A model generated the notes under the pieces. It did no database searches. It was given only the letters and a program-made list of their open reading frames with translations, and was not told where the DNA came from. A stretch of 64,000 nt of DNA from assembly GCA_950295325.1 (NCBI GenBank), contig OX485804.1:29696001-29760000 (forward strand), given 5' to 3'. The translations under genes and the position numbers were made by a program. Source of the DNA: Polytrichum commune (taxonomy: Eukaryota; Streptophyta; Polytrichopsida; Polytrichales; Polytrichaceae). This document shows positions 14,401-26,344 of this stretch, in pieces (position 1 is the stretch's first letter; every line of letters starts with the position of its first letter).

Positions 14401-14687
14401 GAGGATCAAGAGGCTCCCATTTACCACTTGCAATTGAATAGTTTGCTTCAATCTAATACTAACAATTATGAACAAGGCAATTACGTATACAAAAAACATC
14501 TATGAAGCAAACTATGACATGTACAGCCCAATTGGCTTGTGGTAACCCTGCTTGTCTCTTTTCATCTTTGTAAGATTCCCAGAGCCTTCAACAAACCTGA
14601 TGTAGCCAACCTAAGAAAGGCTTCCTATCGTGATTCTGGCCTCAATGTGAGAACCACAGGTTAGACATGTATGCCTGGAATCTAGTA
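14220..14687 (-). other. probable ATG3 3' flank / 3' UTR
   Basis: The roughly 470 bp directly downstream of the ATG3 stop codon contain no recognisable coding sequence or repeat edge, and the composition resembles the ATG3 introns. Part is probably 3' UTR, but no polyadenylation site can be fixed from sequence alone. Confidence 0.3.
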
Positions 14688-17600
14688 TTAATGACCACCG
14701 AGGTCAAAGTCCACTGTGTAGTCATAGTCGATAGTCGGTATCACAGAAGCCACAAATTTGAGAAATATAAAGAGGTACCTGCAACTCCACACTTCCTTTC
14801 AGTCCTCTTCACTAGAAAAAGGGCATAAAGCTGATGCATATGTACAAACCAGAAACTGTCTCACCGGATTGTGTGTGTGAAACAACTTGCACCTGGTATA
14901 AACAATTAATAATGTGACCTTCCACAACACATATTTCATGAAAATCTACTTCCAAAAGGACTAAGTTCATTAAAAATCATAGAGTATGATAATATATCAA
15001 AATGAAGACAGTTGCAGGATGATTCATTACCACAAGTTGCTAGTTCTTACAAAATTGTTATTAGATAATAAGCAATGCCTGTGACTCTCAAAATGATGAA
15101 TAATATTTTGCAAACCTCCAGATTTCTGCAAAAGATACAGGAAGGAGAATTTACTTGTCTACTTCAGGATCAACTCCACGCTGCACAAGGATATCAATGA
15201 TTTTCTTCATAACTGCACCATGCCTGCACGGGTGGATAGATGCATGTTTCCCAGCTATGTGTGGGTGATCCTCAATTGTCACCTGAAAAGATAACTTCCA
15301 CTTCAGATGATACATACATTCTTGAATATCAGACCATCGATTTAGAAGCTACCGGTAATTGTGACTCATCACAATTTAGAAGAAACTGTAGAAGTGGTGG
15401 GAAAGACTAAATGCAAAGATGAATATATGTGGAACTCACTGTTTTGCGAGCATGGTCTTGACTGACATCCTCCAAGACAAGTTCTGGTTGCAACAAGTGG
15501 CGTGTCTGCATCCAACAAGTCAATATACTTGGGTCAGGAAATCAGAGAATCAGGTTGACTTGTGAATGATCTCTATAGAAACAAAATTTTCCAGATTGAC
15601 CATTGAAGTCTCTCTCTCTTAGAAAACAACATACACTTCATTGCAGAGGTTTGGAAATCTGGTCATGGACAACTAAGATGGCCTCTTGCTTGCATACCTC
15701 GTCATAGCCAGTTAACCAGACTCGAGGAGTTTGGTAGTACTTGTCATATCTGATAGACAAACCACAGTTTTGCATCAACCACTCATAAAAATAAAAATAA
15801 AAATGAAAAAGAAAAAATAGAAGAAAGAAAGGAGAGAAGGTCAATGATACATTTCACTGGTTGAGTTTGATTAAAGAACCCATGCTAACTTCACATAAAA
15901 AAAACCCACTGTTTCAAATAACTAAGACCTAGGTTCCTCAACCTGTCACCTCATTGCCATACTATACGACAACTGAATCTAATTGACAACAATGGAGACA
16001 TCTTTGACTGCTATGTGGTAGCTTGAAATATTTTACAGAAACACAAACAAGACCAATTTACTTGTTATGCGTCATATAATAGAACAATAAGAAAGCTAAA
16101 TGAAATGGGGGGAGATTCAAACATACGTAATGCTGATGTCATACGTGCGGGTCCTCAAAATATTGTCATCAACAGGCTCCTCTTTTATGAAATAATCATT
16201 AGGTTGTGATGTTGCCTGTTCAGCACAACTCTCCAGTCAATGTCAATCAAAGACATTTAGAATCAAAATCAAGTCCACAATATCCTTGTTCAAGAAGCCT
16301 GAATAAGTTCAACAACAATATTTACACTTACACTTGTTTCAACCAGGTTGTCATCCCCACATGCATCCATATCAGGGACATCTTCGTCTTCATCATCTTC
16401 AGGAAGTAACGGTCTGAAGTTGAGTTTCACAGCAGCCTTCTCTTCAGTATCCATGGAAGGTAAACTCTCATCCCCACCTGTGCTACCTAGAAACACCCCA
16501 AAATAACTTCTATGATTAAAATGACCCCCACTGATATGATTCTACCTCAAACATGGCTGTGGCTTAAATACCAACTGTGATCCTATGATGGTAATAAGAT
16601 ACTGTGCAACAAAAAGAGGGGTTATGTTAATAAATAAGTACATTCACTAGAATCCGATTTGTGAAAAAATGATAAGGTTCCCATAAGATATGTAGAAGTC
16701 ACACTTTAAAATACCTTCATTCCAATTTTAGTCCCACATTAATTCTGCTCATGCACAGAATATGGAATAACAAAGCAATAGACAGGTGCTTTATTGCTTG
16801 ATTCAGAATATATGATGACTCACAGGTGCTTACTACATACCAACTCAATTTCAATCCACGCCCAAAACATACTACGATGCATTCAAGTGCCACTCCTTGA
16901 ATGTTTTTAAGCATCACATTGAAATCAAGTAAGACGGATACCTCTAGGGCCTGGAACGGCTAGAAACCCCCCGTCATCATCATTGTCAAGTAGCACGTCA
17001 ACTTCATCTTTATCATATTCTTCCTCGATGGAGGACACCCTGCGCAAGCATGGCACTGTGTCTTTCTGTCTCAGTTCCTTCTCCTGGTGACTAGGAATCC
17101 ATATCACAACTTGTGGTCCTCTGCCAATACCACCGTTGTATTGAATATTCAAGAACATCGTAAATCTTTCATCCTAGTATATCTGACATTATTGACCCCA
17201 ACGGACCCCTTAAATCCGATGCCTTGAAAGAAGAGATATGGTCAATATTATGTTACCGTTACGAGTGATGAGAAATTGCTTCTCTGACGGGAGGTATGGT
17301 TTCCTCTTGGTTGGATCGCCCATCTCCCTAAAAATACACATGAAAGCGGTATATCTCAGATCATAACTACACACGCCACGTATTGCAGCAGATATAAACA
17401 TAACCAGCCACAAAGTTGGACATCAAAATACCCGTTGTAGGATCTATATTGTAACAATGCCATGTTTCAGGACAGGCGTATATGACAAATACTGGAGAAT
17501 TCAGGTGCCTCAATTCAACATGAAAAGGAATTTGCACAATTCACACAAAATTCCTCAGGTCCGTAAACCCAAAAAAAATCCATGCTAATGCTGCAGAGAT

Positions 17601-17905
17601 GAAAGAGCTGCCTGGTGAACTTATATATAGAGAGAGAGTCTTAGAACTGTTGAGTTGATAAGAAAAGTCGGCAAATTTAGGGTACAGCAGAAACTTCATT
17701 CCAATTTTGCAATGGAAATTTCAGAAGATAAGTTAGAGGATTACCAGGACCAAGTAGGGCACTTCGACACGAGGTTATCGCCAGCCTGAACGAACTCGTC
17801 GGGAGTCAGTACACCCTTCTCCTTGAAAGCGGATACCGTACGAGGGCTTGTCATCCTCTCCATTGCGCCCTTGAATGCCTCATGGAGGCGCTGTGTCAAA
17901 GCCAT
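14688..17905 (-). CDS. ATG3: ATG3, autophagy E2-like ATG8 conjugating enzyme
   Basis: ATG3 takes ATG8 from the E1 ATG7 as a thioester and transfers it to phosphatidylethanolamine on the growing autophagosome. Nine coding exons (minus strand, in order): 17745-17905, 17257-17327, 16942-17055, 16332-16486, 16127-16215, 15698-15749, 15440-15505, 15155-15282, 14688-14778. They give 927 nt, 308 aa plus TAA, with all splice phases closing; Arabidopsis ATG3 is 313 aa. Visible family hallmarks are the N-terminal LHEAFKGAMERMTSPRTVSAF, then CPTWSW and KRKPYLPSEKQFLITRN. An acidic loop (PEDDEDEDVPDMD) follows, then YDKYYQTPRVWLTGYDE. The catalytic HPC motif has the active-site Cys at residue 255 within KHASIHPCRHGAVMKKIID. 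The C-terminus is YDYTVDFDLGG. The flexible acidic region around residues 95-165 is where ATG7 and ATG12 contacts map in this family. The start agrees with the conserved M-[AV]-L-[TS]-Q-[KR]-L-H-E-A-F. The gene appears intact. Confidence 0.98.
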
Positions 17906-18900
17906 CTTCCAACTCGATTCCCTCCTCGGATACTCGATAGTCTATGTATCAAAGCCCAGTACGACACTGGTGTACAAGCTGTATAATAATAGGTTTAGGC
18001 ACTTCTTTCAATCGGGATATTTACACTGAAGATTTACAAAGACCTAATTCAGAACAAATAAAATAAAATCCAACACAATCCCTCGGGCAAGGGATCAAAA
18101 ATTGAAAAGGGCACTCAATCGACAATTGGAAGTTTAAAAGGATGATTCAGACATGCCACCGACACAGAAGACACCAGAATGAGAGTTCCGAGAGTTGATC
18201 GGCCTCACATGTGACGTAAATTTCCCTCGAATTTCACGCCCTCCCGAAATACATGTGAAGGTGAAAATTGAGCCAAGCACAACAACAGAACCTCCCGTTC
18301 GTCACCCTCCCCACGCGATCGTCATCCAAAAAGTCCAAAGGCGAAAGACCATGGAACTTCGGCACAAAAATGCAAACCAAACCACGGCCAAAGCCCGATT
18401 TCCTACAGCTCGCACCGTAACCTAAAACCGCCCCGTGATAGACCACACATGCCAACCCCCACAGAGCCCTAGGGTTTCGCCACCGACGGAAAATATTCTC
18501 CTCCTCCCTTCCACAAAATCAGCGAGGCGGTGCGGGAACTCCAGCTATGCGGCACGAAGACACTCCGATCACTGAGAAACGCGCGTCGACAATTGCTCCT
18601 GCGCAAGACGCAAGAGGTTGCCGCAATCGCATGCGAGGGGGGAGAATTGCGAGCGGGAGCGTGACAATTAAGATAGCAGTGGAGACGACGACGAAGAAGA
18701 AGGAGGAGTGTTTGACGAACGGCGAGAGAGATGGATTCCTTTCTTTTGCTTCTTTGCTTCCCTGCTTGGTTTCGTCCGTCCGTCCTTCTTTCCTTCCTTC
18801 CTTCCTTGCGGAGCGGAGGAAAGTTTAAGGAGAATCTTGCATGTGAAGGATGAGCGTGGGGCGGCAGCAGGAAGGGAACGAAAAAGAGAAGAAAGACGAA
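17906..18900 (-). promoter_or_regulatory. ATG3 5' leader and promoter region
   Basis: Upstream of the ATG3 start the sequence becomes GC-richer from about 18,200 to 18,950, as in many plant promoters and leaders. A telo-box (AAACCCTA, minus strand) lies at 18470-18477. A purine/pyrimidine-asymmetric stretch with repeated CCTT units lies at about 18775-18815. Overlapping short reading frames here on both strands show no coding similarity that I recognise. The transcription start is not determined. Confidence 0.4.
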
Positions 18901-19111
18901 GAGCAACACCCTAGGGGGCTCGGTGGAGAGGAGCGTGAGCGAGGACGGGACGAGAGAGAGGGACAGTGGGAATAGGGGTACCCCTTCATGTGGGAGGGGC
19001 CACTTTGGATGCACGCCAATAAATTTCATCCATCCATCCACTCCGGACTAGGTAAGATTTTACATATATATATATATATATAGCAAGTGTACTAAGTTCA
19101 TTGCCAAGATT

Positions 19112-19660
19112 TATATCATGCCCACACTAGGGTCAGTTGCTTGGTCATGGGCAACAAGAGTCCTTCTTGATAGGGAAAGTGCATCTCTTTATGAAGTTCA
19201 CTGCTACATGTAAGGATTTTTTTGTCCTACTCACAATAACCTCATTGGATGTTACGTATTGCAATTTCATTACACTAAATATGATATTTAGTGTTTGATA
19301 TATTTAATGTTGTCACCACCCTACCTTGCTCAACACTAATTTTCAATTCCTTGAAAATCAATGAAAGAAGGTATGCTAAACTATATGATGGAATTCTACT
19401 TTATCATTGTTTTTTTTCATGTCCTTACTAAAACTTAGTTCAAACATGTAACTTCCACATATTACCAAAGTTGATATTTAGTGTTGCCTACTTTCACAGG
19501 GTCATTGACATTTAGTGTATGAGTTCGTATTTGGTATATCAAACACTAAATATCAAATTTAGTGTAGTACATACAAGACAAGACAAAAAAAAATCCTATC
19601 AAGATGCAAGTTCTCCCACTAGTGTGGACCAATCGATGGTCCTAGTGTGGGCATGGTATA
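19112..19660. mobile_element. inverted-repeat (foldback/MITE-like) element
   Basis: The ends are a 20-bp inverted repeat with one mismatch (TATATCATGCCCACACTAGG at 19112-19131; its complement at 19641-19660). A second, inner inverted repeat of 32 bp lies at 19271-19302 and 19535-19566, with TACACTAAAT...ATTTAGTGTTTGATATA on each arm. No coding capacity is visible. The inner arms resemble the ends of the elements at 21838-22538 and 59980-60325, so this may be a nested pair or one composite. No clear target duplication. Confidence 0.65.
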
Positions 19661-19872
19661 AGTTGCAATTAAGGTAGACATATCTTATATGTTTACTTTT
19701 TCTCTGACAACCCACTTTCTCCTAATAGGATATGAAACACATGATTAGTACAATTGGTTAGCAAGTCCATATCAAGGCCATAACCACTTTCGTATAGTTT
19801 TTTTGGAGCTCGTATGAATGTCTTCCAAACTATCAAAGTACAAATTTTTGTGCTCATTAAATGATCATAGAT

Positions 19873-19887
19873 CCCCCCCCCCCCCCC
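19873..19887. repeat. homopolymer C run (15)
   Basis: Fifteen consecutive C residues, seen directly, within a copy of the dispersed repeat that also occurs in VPS53 intron 1. Assembly length errors are likely here. Confidence 0.95.
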
Positions 19888-20467
19888 GTTATGTTGACTA
19901 TTGAGTATAGAATCGTTATCACAATTTGAACACTTTGTCAATCTTTTTCAGCACATATCTTTTTGATATCCATTCTTGAAGCCACGCAAAACCACGTATC
20001 ACTCAAATATATGTCTCCAATTAAGATGAATGACCACTTTAGGTATATGCACGTGACTATTGAGACACCTCACAAATGTCAAGGATTTGAGACAAGGAGT
20101 GGGGAGGCGGAGACACATGAAAAAGGCATTCCAACAACTATCATATCATAGAATGACATGGAACACAAACACAACGTGATTCTTGCTTTCAATTTAAATT
20201 CCTCCCTGTTTTGGATACACATGTCTATAGATTGCTTCCGGTCCAACTATAAATAGGCTCCAAAGGCTTATGATAGTTTTCTTCTCTTTTATCCATTTGT
20301 GCAAATGTAAGTTCATTGCCAAGAGCAGTAGCAAGTAGGTACAACACCTCACACACATCAAGGCAACTAAGTCAAGGAGCAAGGAGCCAAAATCGTATGG
20401 CCCAAGGTCCACTTTCTACATGGGTTGGGGCCGGCTTGAGCACCGGCCCGATTCATGCATATACCAA

Positions 20468-21001
20468 GGGCCACTTTACACCTAGAGGCCAGGCCAATTC
20501 ATTGTGTAAGAGGCTTGAAATCCTCACTTGTGATTGGCCAAAAGGTTCAAATCAGCCCCACCCCTTTACACCTAGAGGCCGGGGCGATTTGGTGGTATGA
20601 AATTTTTTAATCAAAAAATGCATGGTCTGACACGGCCCGAGCTCATTGAATTGGGTGCACCATAACGGAAGGCCAATTCTTGGTCTCGGGGCCAATGTCA
20701 AATTTCAATAAAAAAAAAAATCTTTAATAAAATATGATTTTTTTAGCAAACCATATCCATTGGATTATGTGGAAATATGAACGGCTCCATGCTAGATTAT
20801 GCTAGATCCATTGGATTATGCTAGATTTATTGAATCGGCCTAGCTTCTTGGCCCTAAGGCCTTTACATATGGGAAAATTAACCCCCATTATAATCTTATT
20901 ATAATGTGTTGGTGAGGCCGGCCTCCAACCCAAAAGGGGATAAAATTTCATGCAATCAGCCTCAAGGGGAATTGGCCCGGCCTCTAGGTGTAAAGCAACC
21001 C
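20468..21001. mobile_element. PIF/Harbinger-like MITE, family A, degraded copy
   Basis: The ends read GGGCCACTTTACACCTAGAGGCC and, inverted, GGCCTCTAGGTGTAAAGCAACCC. The body is alignable by eye to the copies at 42046-42559 and 57604-58141. C-to-T type changes have eroded the outer bases (GGGCCAC and GCAACCC where the younger copies have GGGCCGC and GCGGCCC). The flanks CAA/TGA no longer form a clean TAA duplication. Length is 534 bp with no transposase. An internal copy of the TIR phrase lies at about 20563-20582. Confidence 0.8.
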
Positions 21002-21339
21002 TGAGAACCATGACCACAAAGTTTAAAGACCCTTGAAAATCATCCAACGACTATACAATGGAAATAGAAATCCAAAATTGCATTTGATGGGCCCTCAAAC
21101 GTAATGCAAAGGGAAACTAGACCATGTTGAGAGAGACCACAACATATTTCTACGTTTGGATACCTTTCATCGCAACATAATATTTTATGGAGCCAATGAC
21201 AATTCAACTGATTACCATGGCCCCTAGGTTTGCATTACATCCACCTAATTAAGAAAAGCCGAATGCAATACCGTATAGACTATGAAACATCATCCACTTT
21301 TTCTCATGTAAATTTTCCATCTGTTCAAAGTTCTTTGGT

Positions 21340-21457
21340 TCCTTGGGCCTTCAAGGCCTCGTGTAAAATGAACTTGAACCGTCTCTGACTTCTCGACCAA
21401 TCACATAATTTATATATCACGGGTCAAGTGCCCTCAAGCTCTAGTGTAAAGTGGCCC
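21340..21457. mobile_element. truncated MITE right end related to families A/B
   Basis: The stretch ends ...CTAGTGTAAAGTGGCCC followed by TAA at 21458-21460. Its interior resembles the right part of the family B copy at 22218-22518 (TGAACTTG...CGTCTC...ACCAATC...CACGGG). No matching left terminus was found, so I treat it as a truncated end. Confidence 0.45.
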
Positions 21458-21837
21458 TAAAGAACAACCGTCATGGCATCGGGTTCTTCCATTTGGAGAA
21501 AACCGCTTTTTGGTGCTTTCCGATTTCGGTCAAGGCCACCGACGACGTTACCGAAGTGAATGCGAATCGTCCTCTAATGTGCCAAAAAATTTTGTCCAAT
21601 CTCATTCCACCAAGTTTCATCCAACGCTCGACACTTCACATCATCCGTCATCACCAATTTCATCCAACAACCCCTTGCACCCATCCAATATCATCCAACA
21701 ATTTATCCCATAATTCTTTATGACATTCAATTGATTGTAAATTACACGATTATCATCCCAATTCACACTATAATGCATGTTGCCTCCTCCCCTTTGATAG
21801 GGAGGGAGGGGGAGGATCAAGTGAGAATATAACACGC

Positions 21838-22538
21838 TACACTAGATATTGTATTTAGTGTCACCAATTCTATTTGTCTTGCTCAATACTAATTGTAAAC
21901 CACTAGTGTAGTGTCGCCACCTTTAAATGTGAACCTAACAATATATTGTCGTTACTTGTAGAAAAAATTGGGCATTAGAAATTTACAATGTGGCAATTGT
22001 TCCCACATACTGAGTGACTTTTCATCCAAATTTCAACCATCCATGACAATGTTTTATTATAGAATTGCTAGGATGCAAAATATACCAAACTTTGTTTCAA
22101 TAATTGGCATGGATTCCATCCAAAATTTAATCACCTGTGATGGCACATGTGGACTTGTTCATCAGAATTGTTGTTCAAAAAGTTACCACATTGACATAAA
22201 ATACTATATGAAACTAAGGGCCACTTCACACACGAGCCAAGAGCCGTGACCATGAAATTGTGAGAGCCCAAAAGAAAGTGTCCAAAGGTTGTCCCAAGAC
22301 ACCTCCAAAATCATGTAGTGTGGTCACGGATCCTCCAAATGTAGTGTGAAGTCATATGTGACCATACCCTCAACCAAATGCTATTCCAATGAATATCTAT
22401 TCACGCAGATCCTCAAGCGTAGTGTGAAGCGAACTTGGACCGGCTCCGCCTTTTCCACCAATGAGAGTGCTTGGAGTGTAATGGTCACGGGCTCTCGGTC
22501 TTGTGTGTGAAGTGGTCCTAAATACAATATTTAGTGTA
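21838..22538. mobile_element. inverted-repeat element hosting a nested MITE
   Basis: The left end TACACTAGATATTGTATTTAG (21838-21858) pairs with the right end CTAAATACAATATTTAGTGTA (22518-22538), with one mismatch over 21 bp. A family B MITE (22218-22518) sits inside the right inverted repeat. Removing that MITE and one TAA copy restores the right arm as a longer match (…TTTAGT) to the left arm. No coding capacity. Confidence 0.7.
22218..22518. mobile_element. PIF/Harbinger-like MITE, family B, with TAA target duplication
   Basis: The termini are GGGCCACTTCACACACGAG and the inverted CTTGTGTGTGAAGTGGTCC. They are flanked by TAA at 22215-22217 and TAA at 22519-22521. TWA duplications with GGGCC-type termini are diagnostic of the PIF/Harbinger (Tourist) superfamily. 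At 301 bp it is non-autonomous. Its larger relative is at 42632-43389. Confidence 0.85.
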
Positions 22539-23026
22539 CTTATTCTTTGGGCAACGACCACAAAGAAAAGAAAAAGGAACATAAAAGGAAAAGAGACTCA
22601 CAACATGGATGGAAAATCTCTAATAATAAAAAAACTCTTGTCAAGTTGGGGGTCGATTTCAAAATATTATTCAAATCCATACCAGTGTTATGTGGGACTG
22701 ATAATATATTATAGAATATTCCTAGATATTTCCCACATTCGGGATATATTGTCAGTCCCACATAACAATGTTATGGATATGAATAATGTTATGTCAATCC
22801 AATTGAATTCCACTACATTAATTCAAGGTCTCCATCCCATTTCTGGAATCATTTAAATAACAAAACCAATCAAAAACTATACAATAGTTTGACACATTTT
22901 CACCTTCTTATAAAGGAGTACACATAGCCACCACAAAGCCTTGCTCATTAGGAGGGAGGGGGAGGATGAGGTTAAAAACAACATGCTTATACCTAATCGG
23001 GTTGGGGGTGTATCTTGCCTCCGTGG

Positions 23027-23030
<4 letters not shown>

Positions 23031-23061
<31 letters not shown>
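23031..23061. repeat. (GA)n microsatellite
   Basis: An uninterrupted GA dinucleotide run, seen directly. It lies just beyond the 3' side of the minus-strand retroelement remnant. Confidence 0.95.
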
Positions 23062-23066
<5 letters not shown>

Positions 23067-23370
23067 CTGGAACATTGTGATTGAAATGCTTGTTCGACCC
23101 ACCCTTGTTATTACGCCTGTTGGGCATAATAACAGTGGTGCAGGACTATTAAACCCTCTCGGGGTGGGCACTATAGTAACCAAGGTGGCCATGGGAACTT
23201 AGTGACTGAATGATTTTTGTATCAATTCTTTGGCTCTCTTTAGTATTTATTATTTTATTTTAATATTGATTATTTGTTAATCCTCCTAATTTTATTATAT
23301 ATTATATATATTATATATGTTGTATTGTTTATTTTTAAAATTTATCTCTTTTGGTGGGTGTTTGGGGTTA

Positions 23371-25942
23371 TTATGTAGGTTGTGTGTCTATTGGTAGTGG
23401 TTCGTTGTTTTCTATTCTCCGTTTGTGTAGGATTATGGACATGGCATATTGTATGGCAGTGACGTTGATTTCCTCAAATGTGTGTTTGATATTTATTTTG
23501 GGATTTTTAAATATGATTTCAATATTTTTCATAGAAGGGGTGTGTGTGGCTGCCATAGCACCAGCCGTGATGACTATCATTGGGTCTACCTTCCATCCTT
23601 TGTTGATAATATTGTTTATTAGTGGTTTGTATTTTTTGTTTTTATGATTATAGTACCGTCTGGTATTCTATCATTACAGTATGTGAATTCCATGAATTGT
23701 ATTATTAGGTTCTCATTCGGTTCTATTGGTGGCGGGGATTGATATGGTAGCCCTTTCACACATAACATGTCTAGTTTGAATCTCACGTTGCAATTGCATC
23801 TTTGTTGACTACATGTGCAAGGTAGTAGCCATGGGGGGATTGTGTTTTCTGGTGGGTTATTATTAAATGTGCATGCATTCATAAGAATATAACATCTTGA
23901 CTTTTTTGTTGCCACTATAAGTTTTCTTAATTCCCATACTGCCTTATTGTGCCTTTTGGTTCGGAGGGCATGTGTGATATATATTTTTTGGTTATATATG
24001 CCGTAACCAACTTCTTCCCATAGCCAAATATCTCCTATTTTCTTTAAGGGTTGAAGGATCCGTCCGTTTAAAAAACAATATTGGGGAGAGAATTTGAGGG
24101 GTGTTTCGTTCTCGTAGTTTGGGATTGGTGGGGTTGTCCTATGATAGTGTGTGTTTGGGCTTGGGTAAGTGAGGGCATTCCATGTTTTGCTTTTGTTAAC
24201 TTCTATATTTTGTGGGGTAGGAGGAGCAATTTGTGTGATTGTACTGTTTACCGTACGTTAAGGGCAGCTTCGGCACAAAATAATCCTAAAAATAAACGCC
24301 AAATTTTTTGGAATATTATTGGCATTTTTTGCCGAATATAAAATTAATTATTTTTCAAAATTGCCAAAAAATAAGAATTTTTTACTTCTCACTAGAGTTT
24401 TACTTACAGTGGAAGCATATGTGAATTTTGAAAGAGAGAAGGTGCTCGTTTTGTAATCAAGCTCACTTACATTAGTCCACAAAGAATATGGGTTAAGAAG
24501 TAGCAAGACTCTAGGTGAGGCTTTTCAAATTTTTGGAGTCCAATTGAGCATAGAAGATGAAGTTTTATAGGAGTTTGTCCAACTAACAAAAGTTGAGAAA
24601 TCAATCCTTCTTCCACCTCCAATAAGTTTTGTGTCAAAATAAGTCTTTATGCAAAAGATATGGACAAAACATTGCAGCCGTGTAAAGATCAAAAAATTAA
24701 ATGCGTTCATAACAGTTTTTCGGAGCTCATTTGTGCATAGAAGATCAACTTTTTTGGAATTTTGTTGGTCTAAGAAAAGTTTACAAATCAAGAAATCTTT
24801 CATCTCCAACAAATTTTATGTCATTTGAAGACTCTATGCAAATGTTATGCGAGTTATAAAAATGAAGTCTAACTCGGTGCTTCACCTCAAAGTTTACATA
24901 TCCCATATGCATTGTTGAACACAACTCCACTCTACTTGCATAAAGCACATCGCATTCTCTACTCTTCACTCACATCTTACTTGTCATTCAATGCAAGAGA
25001 GATGTACAAGATATAAGCTTAAATAGAAAATTAAAAATGAATTTAAGCTGAATTTTAAAAATTAAAAGAGAAAATTGCCGAAAATATGAATATACTATTT
25101 CTAGGTGATGAGCACTATTTTTTTACTTTTAATAATTATTCGGTAAGAGAGCGCCGAAGCTGCCCTTAATGTACGGTATGTTAAGGTTATTACATAGGTT
25201 TTTTTATTGTGTCCATTTGTTCTATGGTACCGATGTTGTTATTTCGGTGGTGTATGCAAATGATTCTAATAGCAAGTGGTTCTATACGTGGCTCATTGAG
25301 TTATGGCGGTTTAGTTGGTTCTTCATATTTAGTGGTATCTACTAGTATTACATGTGTGTATGGGAAGGGGCCTATGCATGGGGTGGGATTTTGATACCAT
25401 CTACTATTTGGGATGGTGAGTATTGTGATGGCGTGAAGGTCATGTTTAGCTGCTAATCTAGCCCAATGAATGGTTGTTTGGGCTTCGTTCTCATTATGAG
25501 GGCGAGCATATCTTATTCCTTGCCATCTATGTGAAAATGCAGTACCAAGGGATCCAAAAAATTTATCTCTAGGAAATGGCGAGAAGAATTTTGTTAGTTG
25601 AGTGGAGCATGTAACTGGAGAGGATAAGTAGGAATGGGTAATATCAAAGGATGTTGTGATGTAGTCTAATAGTACTTTGGGTAGGGTGTGGTGTGAGTTT
25701 TTGAGTGGGTCATTCTTTGGGATTATGTGTTTATATCTTGGATATAGCCAGGTTATTTCTATTTCAAATGTTTGGGTGGGGGGTATTAGGTCATGTGGTT
25801 GGTGTAGCATTTGGTTGTATTGGGTCCAAAACCATACAAGTCTATTATAAGGAATGGTTATAAGATGTTTGCATGTTTCATCATATATGTGGACAATGTC
25901 ATCTTGTACTTGAATTTTGTTTGTGTTAGTATTGATATCTTT
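23371..25942 (-). pseudogene. decayed retroelement ORF: methyltransferase-like plus restriction-like-endonuclease-like modules
   Basis: The whole stretch has very low G on the coding (minus) strand. An open segment at 25942-25304 contains DKFFGSLGTAFSHRWQGIRY, then WARLAAK and SRWYQNP. From memory this resembles the PCIF1-like methyltransferase-type domain carried by some plant and algal elements. A TAA at 25301-25303 and a frameshift near an A-run at about 25205 follow, then the insertion at 24249-25178. The frame reopens from about 24248 to 23622. It holds H-x5-KRHN, a C-T-C/C-N-C cysteine cluster, KLDMLCVKG and FMEFTYCNDR, an order that resembles the restriction-like endonuclease of non-LTR retrotransposons (RHN, RPD/D, E-x-T). 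A frame change near 23630 leads to a tail GWKVDPMIVITAGAM...HKRRIENNEPLP that ends at 23371. No reverse transcriptase is visible, so the copy is probably 5'-truncated. Domain names are recollection, not a search result. Confidence 0.6.
24249..25178. mobile_element. inverted-repeat DNA element inserted in the retroelement
   Basis: Perfect 13-bp terminal inverted repeats GGGCAGCTTCGGC (24262-24274 and 25153-25165) are each bordered by TTAA. The match extends outward to 26 bp with one mismatch (TACCGTAC[G/A]TTAA...). TTAA borders suggest a piggyBac-like insertion, or the true terminal repeat is the longer 26-mer; the sequence does not decide. The interior lacks a transposase. It has a degenerate direct repeat of about 110 bp, at about 24547-24660 and 24734-24850. 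Confidence 0.7.
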
Positions 25943-26344
25943 TCAAGGTTGAATTCGTGTATTGAGATTTTTACGAGGGGGATGTTTAGGGGCGGGGATA
26001 TGTGTCTTTGGGTCTTTGTTTTGGGTAAAAAAATTGTTTTCTCATATGTTGTTTTCATATAGTGTATGTTGTTTACTGGTAAAGTATGTGAGTATTATAT
26101 TTGTATTGTGTTGAGTGACTATTGGGGTATTATTGGGAAACAATTATCTTTGTGGGAGTTTTTAATTATAAATTGTACCATTGGGTAGTATCCATTGGCA
26201 TAGGTATGTGTATTTTTATTTTTTTTATTTTATGTTTGTCTTTGGTTGGTATCATATAATGGTCTATGATTGAGTGTATAGGGTATTTTATTGGGTTGTT
26301 TATTATGTGTATTGGTGTGGGTGGGTGTATTGGATGTGTGTTGA

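Noticed and set aside
18469-19041. 190-codon minus-strand frame upstream of ATG3
   Set aside because: Low-complexity Ser/Leu/Pro/Arg-rich translation of a CT-rich promoter region; overlapping frames on the other strand are equally open and no known protein is resembled.
20540-20560. GGTTCAAATC resembling a tRNA T-loop
   Set aside because: It lies in a family A MITE, with no cloverleaf or acceptor stem around it.
20316-20600. 94-codon frame at the left end of a MITE
   Set aside because: It is a translation of family A MITE terminal sequence and its flank; other copies do not keep the frame.
22908-23192. 94-codon frame with a Ser-Leu run
   Set aside because: The run is the (GA)n microsatellite read through, and the flanks match no protein.
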